Of a stretch of DNA of 60,652 nt, positions 32,269 to 40,718 are shown piece after piece. The DNA lies in the IMG/VR virus record IMGVR_UViG_3300017989_000126, positions 1 through 60,652 of that record; one strand, given 5' to 3'. Under the pieces are notes generated by a model that was not told where the DNA came from, did no database searches, and saw only the letters and a list, made by a program, of their open reading frames with translations. This stretch comes from a virus. The stretch's first letter is position 1, and the number at the start of each line of letters is the position of its first letter. The position numbers and the translations under genes were made by a program.

Positions 32269-33366
32269 ATGAATTTTAATAAACCTTATAGTAAGTGGTC
32301 TAAAGAAGATGTTCTGTGTCGTTTAAAAGGAATTGCACAAAAAGATGGACAATTCCCTGCAAGGAAGAGGCTTGATGAATTAAAAGAATTTAAGCTTATA
32401 AATGCAATAACTCATCTTGGACTAAAGTATCACGATCTTTCAATAACACTTGGGTATAAGTGCAACCGTAAACCTCGTGGGTATTGGACTGAAGAAAATG
32501 TCATCAAAAAACTTCAATTAATCGAAAAAGAACTTGGTTCATTTCCAACATCTAAATATGTCAATGATGTATATCCAGAGGTAATGAGAGCAATTTACCG
32601 AACGAGAGATTGGAGATATTACAAGTCTAAGCTTGGACATGTCGTCAAAGAGAAATGGTCAAAGTCAAAAGTTCTTGATCGTATACAGCAACGCATTGAT
32701 GAACTAAAGCATGTCCCCCCTACAACAGAAATTAGAAAATTAGACCCATCGTTGATGGCAGCTATTGATCGTCTGCCAAACAACTATGGAGAACTTTTGA
32801 CCGAACTTGGGCATCAACCAATTCAACGGATCAATGGGTTTTGGAAGGTGTGGGAAAATGTAGAAAAAGAAATTCTTCCAAGATGCAAAGACGGCAAAAT
32901 GCCTTCTGTATCTCAATTGAAACAAGAGATAGGGTCGTCAGTGGCTTTAGCTATAGCTGATTTTGGAGGTGTAGTTGAAGTAGCTGATAGACTTGGTGTA
33001 GAAGTAAGTCCTGAGTCGTACTTAATATCAAAAGATGGCCACGCTCTTAAGTCAACATATGAAGTTGAATTTGACGATTTTTTATTTGATCAAAAAATAA
33101 AACATGAGGTTGATTGCGAAGTAACAAAAGACAGCAAAATTCGATGTGATTTCAAGGTGGCAAATTCGTTCATCGAAATATGGGGCTTCGAAGAAAGAAC
33201 AAACAATAAAAGGTGCGAACGTTACGCTAAGAAGCGGATCAAAAAAGAAAAGATATACCGAAAACACAATTTGAAATTAATTTCAATTGAAGCAACAACG
33301 TTTAGAAAAAACAAAGAGTCACGTCGAAATATTTTTCAAGAAAAGCTTGATGAAGCACTTTCTTGA
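32269..33366 (+). CDS. Homing endonuclease with HNH-associated repeats and a PD-(D/E)xK-like nuclease domain
   Basis: 365 residues. Four or five 50-60-residue repeats begin W(S/T)KE(D/N)V with 'G.FP....' cores (residues 5-245), the helical DNA-binding repeats typical of phage homing endonucleases. The C-terminal domain (about 255-365) has 'KSTYEVEFDDFLF', 'IRCDFKVANSFIEIWG' and 'YRKHNLKLISIE', fitting a PD-(D/E)xK fold (E, D, E-x-W...). ATG 32269 has GGAGG in front. It is a free-standing insertion between structural genes. Confidence 0.8.
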   Translation: MNFNKPYSKWSKEDVLCRLKGIAQKDGQFPARKRLDELKEFKLINAITHLGLKYHDLSITLGYKCNRKPRGYWTEENVIKKLQLIEKELGSFPTSKYVNDVYPEVMRAIYRTRDWRYYKSKLGHVVKEKWSKSKVLDRIQQRIDELKHVPPTTEIRKLDPSLMAAIDRLPNNYGELLTELGHQPIQRINGFWKVWENVEKEILPRCKDGKMPSVSQLKQEIGSSVALAIADFGGVVEVADRLGVEVSPESYLISKDGHALKSTYEVEFDDFLFDQKIKHEVDCEVTKDSKIRCDFKVANSFIEIWGFEERTNNKRCERYAKKRIKKEKIYRKHNLKLISIEATTFRKNKESRRNIFQEKLDEALS

Positions 33367-33387
33367 TTTCTATGGTTTGAATTAGTA

Positions 33388-33417
33388 TTGACCACAACAT
33401 GTGGTATGTGGTACTAA
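33388..33417 (+). promoter_or_regulatory. Possible sigma70-type promoter
   Basis: TTGACC (33388-33393), 18 bases, TACTAA (33412-33417), only 10 bases before the nuclease ATG at 33427. The spacer holds the palindromic-looking ACAACATGTGGT. The leader would be very short. Confidence 0.35.
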
Positions 33418-33426
33418 TATGAATCT

Positions 33427-34113
33427 ATGAAACAGAAATTTTATGCAATCAACAAGGGCATAGAGTTTCAATGTGGGTTCGATATTGATTCTTTAAAGTT
33501 ATCAACTGCTGTTCAAGAATGTAATGATGGACTTGCTGCTCTTCCTATGACCCTTTGGCATCGTATTGCTCTTAAAAACAGCACCGCTGTCGTTGGAGAA
33601 TATCTTGTTGCGGCAATTGCTGCAACAACAAATGCCATAGTTAATCCAATTGAAAAAGGCTATCCCGACCTTCTTCCTAAGACTGCAATATCTGCAACAG
33701 AAAAGCAACTTCGAAATTATCCAACAGGATTAGAAATCAAAGGAACTTGTGGAACTCTGTCTAAAAAATGTTCTTTGGAAGTAGGAAAACCAAGGTTGCC
33801 TCATTTAAAAGGCTTAACATGGCAAGCTCATCATAGAGAAGTGAATCAACTATTGAGTTTTGTATGGGATTTCTGTGAAATTACAGAAAACCAAATATCA
33901 CCTTGTATTACAGCTATTTTTTATTCTGCGAATTTAAATGAAAGTGACTGGGGAGTTATCTCTGGAACAACTGGCAGAAACACAAAAGTAAGTGGTATGG
34001 TGAAATCTGGGAAATCAAAAATGGCTGAAGGATTGGTTTGTGTAATAAATGATGAAGAGTGCAAAAGTCGTTATAAGAAAATATTACCTAACTTAGCATT
34101 GCCAATTGATTAA
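33427..34113 (+). CDS. Putative restriction-endonuclease-like PD-(D/E)xK nuclease
   Basis: 228 residues. A helix containing 'EYLVAAIAATTNAIVNPIEK' is followed by YPDLLP, 20 or so residues, then LEIKG: PD...ExK in the order of type II restriction enzymes. C-terminal strands and 'SGTTGRNTKVSGM' could contact DNA. No ribosome site is evident. It has its own promoter-like sequence and terminator. With a Dam-type methylase 9 kb away it may be a restriction-like weapon against host or rival DNA; alternatives are a homing nuclease or a resolvase. Confidence 0.55.
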   Translation: MKQKFYAINKGIEFQCGFDIDSLKLSTAVQECNDGLAALPMTLWHRIALKNSTAVVGEYLVAAIAATTNAIVNPIEKGYPDLLPKTAISATEKQLRNYPTGLEIKGTCGTLSKKCSLEVGKPRLPHLKGLTWQAHHREVNQLLSFVWDFCEITENQISPCITAIFYSANLNESDWGVISGTTGRNTKVSGMVKSGKSKMAEGLVCVINDEECKSRYKKILPNLALPID

Positions 34114-34141
34114 AAAAGGCGAGGTTGAAACCTCGCCTTTT
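34112..34141. terminator. Bidirectional intrinsic terminator
   Basis: AAAAAGGCGAGG pairs with CCTCGCCTTTT, between convergent genes ending at 34113 and 34145. Confidence 0.85.
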
Positions 34142-34144
34142 CTC

Positions 34145-34612
34145 TTAAGCAGTTTTTTCTTTCCAAGCACCTTCACGATACTTGGCAACCATCCAGTCAA
34201 TTGCTGTGGAAACCAACACGCTCATGATATAACTTTTCACTCGACCAGCAAAAGGTCTCATCCAAATAGGAATTGCTTCACGAACGATGTAGTCATAAAG
34301 AATATCGACAGCATTCATTACGGTTGCTTTTTTATCTGGTCCAAGATCAACAAGATCATCAACAAGCCAGATTAAACCATCAATACTATTGAGCAAAAAT
34401 TTGGTTGCTTTGTAAAGACCAGCAGTGGTTCTCTGCCAGATTTTCCACCAAGTTCTTTCTCCACGAATGTTTGTCCATTCTTCTATAAGAGTAGCCACAT
34501 AAGTGTCTACTTCTTTAACAGGCTTAACGTCACCAATTGGATCTGCTTCTGTTTTTTCCATGCCAGCGACTTGACTTAGTGCAAATGCTTCTATTGAAAG
34601 ATTTTCTTTCAT
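34145..34612 (-). CDS. Conserved phage protein, possibly membrane-associated
   Basis: 155 residues with a strong GGGAGG site. The N-terminal 35 residues are polar. Helices then follow, including LIWLVDDLVDLGPDKKATVM, 'DILYDYIVREAIPIWMRPFAG' and 'YIMSVLVSTAIDWMVAKYREG'. The pattern 'D.KATV..A...LYD.I....P.W..PF' recurs in phage proteins of unknown role. Moderately hydrophobic helices might associate with membrane or capsid. Function is unassigned. Confidence 0.6.
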   Translation of the reverse strand: MKENLSIEAFALSQVAGMEKTEADPIGDVKPVKEVDTYVATLIEEWTNIRGERTWWKIWQRTTAGLYKATKFLLNSIDGLIWLVDDLVDLGPDKKATVMNAVDILYDYIVREAIPIWMRPFAGRVKSYIMSVLVSTAIDWMVAKYREGAWKEKTA

Positions 34613-34678
34613 TGTAATACCCTCCCTTGTGAACCGTATTTAGGAATTCTCAACCTAGTATTGCTACATAAATTTATA

Positions 34679-35245
34679 ATGGCAATAAGAAATCCTGACG
34701 GTTCAGTATACAGAACATCAAATAGTCTACAACAATTTGATCCCAACAATCCAGAACATGATTTGTTCAATATTTGGGATGAAGAGGTCATCGAAATTGG
34801 TGGATCACCTTTGTATTATTATGAAGTGTTCATCAACATGAATACAATTGATGAACTCTATGTTGAAGACAGAGGAAAGCTTTGGTCTAATTGTCCAAAG
34901 TGCATTTATGGATACTACGAACCAATTCCAGCACAGAATTATATGACAGTCTTCGGCATCGACTCACCTGATGAAATGATGTTCGAAGTGAACTACCGTC
35001 ATGCACTGCGGGAAATTGGACATGCTCCTAAAATTGGTTCACGTATTTTCACGCCACATAAAAGAGAGAATTGGGTAGTCATTCAAAGAAATCTTGAAGT
35101 TTACAAAATGTGGGGAGAACTTCGCATTCAACTAATGTGCCAGAGATTTCAGGAATCTCTTACAACTGGCGAAGGCAAAGTTACTCAACCATCTCCAAAC
35201 TTTAAAATCAATGATATAAAAGATCTTGGTGGCGGGAAATGTTAA
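34679..35245 (+). CDS. Putative neck/connector structural protein
   Basis: 188 residues starting MAIRNPDGSVYR, which resembles the start of the minus-strand protein at 31525. A CPKC-containing segment (SNCPKCIYGYYEPIP) near residues 78-92 and an Arg/Trp-rich region (HKRENWVVIQRNLEVYKMWGE) follow. No ribosome site; TTTATA lies directly before the ATG. Position between neck and tail genes favours a head-tail connector such as gp14, but I see no decisive motif. Confidence 0.5.
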   Translation: MAIRNPDGSVYRTSNSLQQFDPNNPEHDLFNIWDEEVIEIGGSPLYYYEVFINMNTIDELYVEDRGKLWSNCPKCIYGYYEPIPAQNYMTVFGIDSPDEMMFEVNYRHALREIGHAPKIGSRIFTPHKRENWVVIQRNLEVYKMWGELRIQLMCQRFQESLTTGEGKVTQPSPNFKINDIKDLGGGKC

Positions 35246-35251
35246 CCATCA

Positions 35252-35656
35252 TCAAAACCCTTCTTCTTTCCAGTTAAAATCAACTTTTACATTAGATAAC
35301 GGAGGAAGAGGAGGTAGTTCTGGCACTGGCACAAAAGCTCTGACATTTTCAGAAACTTGATTTCTAATATCTTGAACCAAATTTCCTTCTATTGGCCAAT
35401 CGTCATTTGGCATATTTGGAAGTTCATCTATTACTTCCATGTGTATTTCGCCATCTTCATCCAAAGATATTTTGTAAGTGACTGGTTCAGTATTGGTAAT
35501 TCTTCCATCTTCATTTACTGACATGGAAACGCTTTGAACAATTGTTCGTGTAGAAGAACTTGGTTCTTGTGTGCGAGCAATATCTTCTTCAGAAAAGAAT
35601 CTATTATCATTAGCACTTGGTCCCCAAATAACTTTAAGTTGATCAAACCAACTCAT
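35252..35656 (-). CDS. Hypothetical protein ending in WKEEGF
   Basis: 134 residues from ATG 35656 (MSWFDQLKVIWGP), with an acidic, beta-prone middle, a Pro-rich segment (PVPELPPLPPL) and the end DFNWKEEGF. The last six residues match the end of other small proteins here (1021, 52287, 52120, 51956). The MSWFDQL start is aromatic and amphipathic like the capsid leaders but lacks an LxE site close by. It overlaps the start of the gene upstream on the minus strand. Confidence 0.55.
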   Translation of the reverse strand: MSWFDQLKVIWGPSANDNRFFSEEDIARTQEPSSSTRTIVQSVSMSVNEDGRITNTEPVTYKISLDEDGEIHMEVIDELPNMPNDDWPIEGNLVQDIRNQVSENVRAFVPVPELPPLPPLSNVKVDFNWKEEGF

Positions 35657-35801
35657 TAGCTTCTTCTTTCTCGATAACAAATTTCGGTGGATTCACTTTA
35701 GTGAATAGTTTTTTAGGAATTTTCGCTTTAGGTAATTTAGAACCTACGACAACCTTCTTGGGAAGAGGGATTTTGCTGCTGATTATTCTATAAGGCTTCA
35801 T
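35643..35801 (-). CDS. Small basic protein
   Basis: 52 residues. MKPYRIISSKIPLPKKVVVG then a run of Lys/Pro/Val (SKLPKAKIPKKLFTKVNPPK) and an acidic end. It overlaps the next minus-strand gene by 14 bases. There is no ribosome site, so it is tentative. The composition suits a DNA- or capsid-binding peptide. Confidence 0.4.
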   Translation of the reverse strand: MKPYRIISSKIPLPKKVVVGSKLPKAKIPKKLFTKVNPPKFVIEKEEANELV

Positions 35802-35852
35802 AATCTAATGTAGAAACAAAAAGACAAACCTAAATATATCAAAGGTAAGAAA

Positions 35853-36842
35853 ATGACTCAACCCGATTTAAATCCATGCAATGATCCGGGGCCTATTAAA
35901 GATCTCAACATAGACCCAATTTCGCCACTTTGCTCACCAAACGACCCTTCAAAACCAAAATCTCAAAAAGATGTTGAAGGAAAAGGGCTTGACTGGCTGG
36001 TGGATGAAATGTCCAACAGGAAAAAGGGCATTGGTCAAAGTGGGCTATGTGACCCAATGCAAAAAGGTCACATCATTAATGAACAGGGCATGAGCCCACC
36101 CGACAGGAATACACTATACCGATATGGTCGATCTCTCAGAGGTACAGATGAAGCTGTCATGGATATGTTTCGTGACATTGTGGTTCTTGATGAACAAGGC
36201 AAAGCTCATAATGTGCCAATTATCTGGGGAACTCAGGAAAAAGCGGTTGCTGCTGTAATTCAGGAAAATGTTCGTAAAGATGAAAGTGTTGTTGTTGATA
36301 GGATTAAACTACCAATCTTAGCGATCCATACTTCTGGTTACAGCATGAATCAGGATCGTTACATTTATCATAAGGCAACAGATTATTTAAAGAGTCTTAA
36401 TAGAGACTGGAAGCCGGGATTCGCCATCAAGGAAAGATATGAGCGTGATACGGTCTTTGGAGTCACAAGGGGCATTCCTATGGATGTGGAATACACTCTT
36501 TATGCTTGGACTCTTTATGAAGAGGATGTCAGGCAAATCCTCACACAAATTATTACAAAATTCAGCCCCATGGCATACATAAGGGTTAGAGGTGTTTCTT
36601 GGGAAATTGGGGTCAAACTTGATTCCATTTCTAATAACGTTGAGGCGGAACCCGGTGATCAAGCGGTAAGAGTCATCAAATACCAATTCAACTTGACAGC
36701 AGAGACATTTGTTACACAACCGATACAACGAAAGAAAGCTGTATTGAAAACAAAAGTAGACATTGTCGATTCTGTTGATGACGAGGCGGTTACAGAGGTG
36801 ATCGCAAGATTAGAACAAGCAGTGAAGGAACTGAAAGAATGA
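35853..36842 (+). CDS. Tail-completion/sheath-terminator-like protein (gp15-type, tentative)
   Basis: 329 residues. The first 110 are Pro/Asn-rich and probably extended. The body has 'LPILAIHTSGYSMNQDRY', then 'VTRGIPMDVEYTLYAWTLYE', 'ILTQIITKFSPMAYIRV' and 'VIKYQFNLTAETFVTQPI'. This resembles T4-like gp15 (sheath stabiliser) proteins, in which a P...(L/V)(D/E)(F/Y).L.(V/I/A).... block precedes 'I.E.(I/L)L..F.P'. A short coiled helix ends the protein. It overlaps the next gene by four bases and lies two genes before the sheath. TAAATATA is upstream. Confidence 0.5.
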   Translation: MTQPDLNPCNDPGPIKDLNIDPISPLCSPNDPSKPKSQKDVEGKGLDWLVDEMSNRKKGIGQSGLCDPMQKGHIINEQGMSPPDRNTLYRYGRSLRGTDEAVMDMFRDIVVLDEQGKAHNVPIIWGTQEKAVAAVIQENVRKDESVVVDRIKLPILAIHTSGYSMNQDRYIYHKATDYLKSLNRDWKPGFAIKERYERDTVFGVTRGIPMDVEYTLYAWTLYEEDVRQILTQIITKFSPMAYIRVRGVSWEIGVKLDSISNNVEAEPGDQAVRVIKYQFNLTAETFVTQPIQRKKAVLKTKVDIVDSVDDEAVTEVIARLEQAVKELKE

Positions 36843-37072
36843 TTGAAGTAACCAACAAGGGCCGAAGCCCTGTGCAATTGATAGTAAGATCAAAACTAGC
36901 AACCAAGTCATTCACTACCTTGATCGTTCCCGGAATCGGGGCTGGGAAGAACATTGTAGAGATAGAAGATGAAATGACCACAGACTATATCGGTCGTGTG
37001 GAGAAAATGGGTTTGATCACCACTAGATACTTGCCAAACACGACTCATCGTAAGGGATCAAAGGGAGATTAA
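36839..37072 (+). CDS. Small hypothetical protein upstream of the sheath
   Basis: 77 residues, ATGA-coupled to the gp15-like gene and ending four bases before the sheath ATG. Beta-rich, with 'PVQLIVRSK...FTTLIVPGIGAGKNIVEIEDE'. It looks like a compact beta domain with a charged C-terminus. The position suggests a tail-associated or chaperone role. Family not recognised. Confidence 0.6.
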   Translation: MIEVTNKGRSPVQLIVRSKLATKSFTTLIVPGIGAGKNIVEIEDEMTTDYIGRVEKMGLITTRYLPNTTHRKGSKGD

Positions 37073-37075
37073 CCA

Positions 37076-39424
37076 ATGGCTATACTTAGAGGATTTCCTC
37101 CATCGAACACAATTTCGCCTAGCGTTCGAATCACCGAAAAAGATTTGTCCTTTATTGCACCAGAACAATCCTTCCATCGTGCAGGTATTGTTGGGTTTGC
37201 ATCCAAGGGACCAATCAACGTGCCAACCCAGATTTCCACGCACAGACAACTCAACACGGTATTTGGCTACCCGCATCCTGAAAGCGGTGACCCGTACCTC
37301 ATTTACGCTGCTGAGCAATACCTGCTTGTTGCAAATGAACTGTGGGTTGTTCGTGTTGGAGACGAGGAAAACGTTAGTGACGAACAAGCTCGAAAAGCAG
37401 AAGTAGAACTTCCTGCTGCTGGTGGCCAGATTCTTATTGAATCTGATACTGCTGGGCCATACACATTTGCGGAAGACTCTTTCTTCCGCTGGAGACTCAA
37501 TGGAGTCTTGCAAGAAAAGGTTTTGGTTGTGCTTGCTGGAACATACACAACAGCACAAACAGTCGAAGACCTCAACCTTCAGCTTGAATCAGATATTGAC
37601 GGCATTGAATTCTATGTCGCAACAGATGACAAAATCGCTGTACGAACCACATTCTCGTTTGGCCCAGATGCTGAACTGGAACTCGTTTCTGTTCAGGACG
37701 CCATCTATGGTGGTGCTGTTGTTGATGGAAACGTAACTGGTTTGGGAACAGGCATGACACAAGCCAGCATTACTGGCTCTAAATCACAATATCCAGCAAG
37801 TTATCAAACTGCTGGTGAATATGACTTCGCTGGTCTTACTGACCAGAACATTCAAATCGTCATTGACGGCACAGACAATGTGTTGATCGACAATGTTATT
37901 CAGGTCATCGACCTTGAAGACCTTGAAGGTGGCGAATACACGATTGCTGAAGTCGTTTCAGAAATCAATAGTCAGAAGACAGTAAACGGTGGCTCTTTGC
38001 CGGGTGGCTGGACTGCTTCTGCAACAGGAGACAACCTCACATTTACAACCGATCACCATGGACGAGATGCAAGATTGCTTATCAAGTCTGACAGTACTGC
38101 TGATGGTGTTTTCGGATTTGAAAATGTGACCGTCACAGGAACAAGCCCGCTGGGAACTTCTGGTGACGCTGCTGTTCATACTTATGGACGAGCCAACGGT
38201 GATGCAGGAGACGGAGAACTTACTCTGACAATTACTGCTGACACTGCTGGTATCGATGGTAACGACACACAAGTTGTTGTCACCAACAACATTCGTGAAG
38301 GTAACTTTGAAATCGATGTTTATAACAACGGTGTTCAAGTTGAAGCATGGGGACAGTTAACCAAAGATGAAACAAGTCGTTTCTATGTTGAAACGTTCTT
38401 GGCTTTGGTTTCTGACTGGATTCGTGGCGTCGATGTCACATCTAACCCTGCTCCTCCACTGGATGGAACTTACCGATTAGCAGGTGGTTCAGACGGTATC
38501 CCATCAGACCCTGATGAACAAGATGCATTAATCTTGGGTAATCAGCTTGGATTTACTGGACTGTACGCTTTGTCAGAACCAGAACAGATCGACATCGACC
38601 TGATCTGTGTTCCGGGGCACACCTCAACATCAGTTGTTACAGCCTTGTTAGACTTCGCACAAAACCTGCGAGCTGATTGTTTAGCTGTTATCGATCCACC
38701 ATTTGGTTTGACAGTTAACGAAATTATTGCATGGCAAAACGGTGTTCACCCGCTCAACACTACTCGCTTTGACAGCGACTTTGGTGCTCTCTACTGGCCT
38801 TGGGTCAAGATCAGAGACAACTTCAACCGTGTTGATATTTGGGCTCCACCATCTGGTTCTATCTTGGCGGTTATCGCTCGATCTGATCAGTTGGCAGCAC
38901 CGTGGTTCGCACCTGCTGGTCTTAACCGAGGAACAGTTCCGGGTATTTCGGACGTATTCTCTCGACCAACCCTGCAAGAGCGAGACCTGATGTACGGATA
39001 CAGAAATGCCATTAACCCAATTGTTCAGTTTGTGGACTTTGAAGGGTTTGTGGTTTGGGGTCAGAAGACCCTGCAAAGGCGTCCTACGGCTCTCGACAGA
39101 GTCAATGTAAGGCGGCTCTTGTTCTATCTTGAGAAGAGAATTAGAGCAGCTTCTCGTGCTCTGCTCTTTGATCCACACGATGAAGAACTAAGGGCTCAGT
39201 TTGTTCGATTGGCAACAGCTATTCTTACAGAGGTCCAAGTTGGTCGTGGTCTGACAGACTTCAGAGTCAAATGTGACGATGAGTTGAACCCACCAGACGT
39301 TATCGACCGAAATGAAATGCGAGCTAGAATTGGCGTCCAGCCAACACGTGCGGTTGAGTTTATCTTCATTGAATTCTCGATTCACAGAACTGGAAGCTTT
39401 GCAGAGAACGCTGACACGTTCTAA
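37076..39424 (+). CDS. Contractile tail sheath protein (gp18-like)
   Basis: 782 residues. The N-terminal sheath domain starts with 'SPSVRITEKDLSFIAPEQSF..AGIVGFASKGPINVP' and 'YAAEQYLLVANELWVVRV'. A large Thr/Asp/Gly-rich insertion (about 125-430) probably forms surface domains. The conserved C-terminal region has 'ALYWPWVKI', 'APPSGSILAVIARSD', 'APAGLNRG', 'NAINPIVQFVDFEGFVVWGQKTLQ', 'DRVNVRRLLFYLEKRI' and an 'RAVEFIFIEFSIHRTG' strand. These are the hallmarks of sheath proteins, which polymerise around the tail tube and contract at infection. A terminator follows. Confidence 0.97.
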   Translation: MAILRGFPPSNTISPSVRITEKDLSFIAPEQSFHRAGIVGFASKGPINVPTQISTHRQLNTVFGYPHPESGDPYLIYAAEQYLLVANELWVVRVGDEENVSDEQARKAEVELPAAGGQILIESDTAGPYTFAEDSFFRWRLNGVLQEKVLVVLAGTYTTAQTVEDLNLQLESDIDGIEFYVATDDKIAVRTTFSFGPDAELELVSVQDAIYGGAVVDGNVTGLGTGMTQASITGSKSQYPASYQTAGEYDFAGLTDQNIQIVIDGTDNVLIDNVIQVIDLEDLEGGEYTIAEVVSEINSQKTVNGGSLPGGWTASATGDNLTFTTDHHGRDARLLIKSDSTADGVFGFENVTVTGTSPLGTSGDAAVHTYGRANGDAGDGELTLTITADTAGIDGNDTQVVVTNNIREGNFEIDVYNNGVQVEAWGQLTKDETSRFYVETFLALVSDWIRGVDVTSNPAPPLDGTYRLAGGSDGIPSDPDEQDALILGNQLGFTGLYALSEPEQIDIDLICVPGHTSTSVVTALLDFAQNLRADCLAVIDPPFGLTVNEIIAWQNGVHPLNTTRFDSDFGALYWPWVKIRDNFNRVDIWAPPSGSILAVIARSDQLAAPWFAPAGLNRGTVPGISDVFSRPTLQERDLMYGYRNAINPIVQFVDFEGFVVWGQKTLQRRPTALDRVNVRRLLFYLEKRIRAASRALLFDPHDEELRAQFVRLATAILTEVQVGRGLTDFRVKCDDELNPPDVIDRNEMRARIGVQPTRAVEFIFIEFSIHRTGSFAENADTF

Positions 39425-39437
39425 GAAAAATTCCACA

Positions 39438-39465
39438 GGACTCCCCATTCCGGGGAGTCCTTTTT
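39438..39465 (+). terminator. Intrinsic terminator after the sheath gene
   Basis: AGGACTCCCC pairs with GGGGAGTCCT, followed by a T-run, 14 bases past the stop. It probably sets the ratio of sheath to tube messages. Confidence 0.9.
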
Positions 39466-39488
39466 ATCCACAGAAATAAGAGGTTTTC

Positions 39489-40037
39489 ATGGCTGATATG
39501 GGAATAGGCAGGCTAGGTGCCCCCACAACCATCATGAAAAGAAAGTTCCGATGGAAATTCCAAATACAAACACCACTTGGGTTCGTTCCTGAATGGTGGT
39601 GTAAAATTGGATCACGTCCACAATTGGACATAGATGAAACAGAAGTCAACTTCCTTAACCAAGCAACTTGGTTCCCCGGAAAGGCTAGATGGCAACCCCT
39701 TTCGATCACTTACATAGACAACAATGAATCGGGCGATGCGGGTCTACAAGGTTTGTGGAACCTCATTGCTTCTGTTTACAACTTTCAAACAAACGAATTA
39801 GGTCAGACAGAAAAATTAGGATGGAATAGCACTGGCATTCTAACAATGTACGATGGATGCGGTGGGCTCATGGAAACATGGCAATTAGGATCTTTATGGC
39901 CTCAGTCAATTAACTGGGGTGATTTAGATTACGCAGTGTCTGAAGAAGCAACAATAGACGTGACTTTTAGATATTCTGAGGTCCGACACTTCTCTTCTTG
40001 CGGACCAACACCATTTGGAATATGTCAAGGGTGTTAA
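39489..40037 (+). CDS. Tail tube protein, paralog 1
   Basis: 182 residues. It shares the tube-protein pattern of its three neighbours: 'KRKFRWKF', 'RPQLDIDETEVNFLNQATWFPGKA.W', 'ITYID', 'LTMYDGCGGLMETW' and 'WGDLDY..SEEATIDVTFRYSEV'. Such gp19-like proteins stack as hexameric rings inside the sheath. It ends with Cys residues (SCGPTPFGICQGC) that could form disulfides. GAGG lies before the ATG. It is the most diverged of the first three and may serve at a tube end. Confidence 0.9.
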   Translation: MADMGIGRLGAPTTIMKRKFRWKFQIQTPLGFVPEWWCKIGSRPQLDIDETEVNFLNQATWFPGKARWQPLSITYIDNNESGDAGLQGLWNLIASVYNFQTNELGQTEKLGWNSTGILTMYDGCGGLMETWQLGSLWPQSINWGDLDYAVSEEATIDVTFRYSEVRHFSSCGPTPFGICQGC

Positions 40038-40081
40038 TACATCATAAATAGTTCTAATAGAACAACCATACAGGAGTAAAA

Positions 40082-40687
40082 ATGGCTAACAAACCTATGG
40101 GAATCGGCATTATCGGCCAGCCGGATATCGTCTTTAAAAGACAATTCCGTTGGACTTTTGAAATCCAAGGTTTTTGTAACAACGAAAAAAACGTAGTTCC
40201 AGAACACTTTGTGATGACGACAGGCCGTCCAAACCTCAGTATTGAGGAAACACAAATCGACCACTTGAACGCCAGAACATGGATTCCGGGTAAAGCTCAG
40301 TGGGAAACTATCACAGTAACATATATCGATGTGGCACATGACCAAATGCGAATGCTTTGGAACTGGCTTGCAACAACCCATGATTTCACTGATCCAGTAA
40401 ATCTTACCATGGGTAATAAGCGAGACTGGCATGCAGTCGGTGTTCTGAACATGTACGATGGTTGCGGTGTTCTTCTGGAAACTTGGGAAATGAGAAACAT
40501 GTGGCCAACCGCCGTAAACTTCGGCGAGCTTGACTACTCAAGTTCTGAATACGCAACAATTGAATTAACGCTTCGTTACTCAGATGTGGCTTACAGATCA
40601 CTGTGTCCAGAATTCACTCCAGAAGCTTGCTGCTCTGGTTGTGGTACTGGTACGACTGTTACCCAGCCAAGTGTCGATTTTGTTTAA
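40082..40687 (+). CDS. Tail tube protein, paralog 2
   Basis: 201 residues: 'FKRQFRWTFEIQGF', 'RPNLSIEETQIDHLNARTWIPGKAQWE', 'NMYDGCGVLLETWEM' and 'FGELDYSSSEYATIELTLRYSDV'. The C-terminus carries CPEF..EACCSGCG. It has an AGGAG site and a CATAAATAG box about 30 bases upstream, close to the T4 late consensus. It shares most with paralog 3; these two are the best candidates for the main tube subunit. Confidence 0.92.
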   Translation: MANKPMGIGIIGQPDIVFKRQFRWTFEIQGFCNNEKNVVPEHFVMTTGRPNLSIEETQIDHLNARTWIPGKAQWETITVTYIDVAHDQMRMLWNWLATTHDFTDPVNLTMGNKRDWHAVGVLNMYDGCGVLLETWEMRNMWPTAVNFGELDYSSSEYATIELTLRYSDVAYRSLCPEFTPEACCSGCGTGTTVTQPSVDFV

Positions 40688-40718
40688 AAATTGATACAGG
40701 TATAGATAAGGAGATAAA

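Noticed and set aside
35205-35252. Tiny minus-strand ORF (MMVNISRHQDLLYH) after the WKEEGF stop
   Set aside because: The TGATGATG overlap is attractive, but the peptide is 14 residues and lies antisense to the 34679 gene.
37303-37736. Several short frames on both strands inside the sheath gene
   Set aside because: Shadows of the sheath coding sequence with no independent signals.
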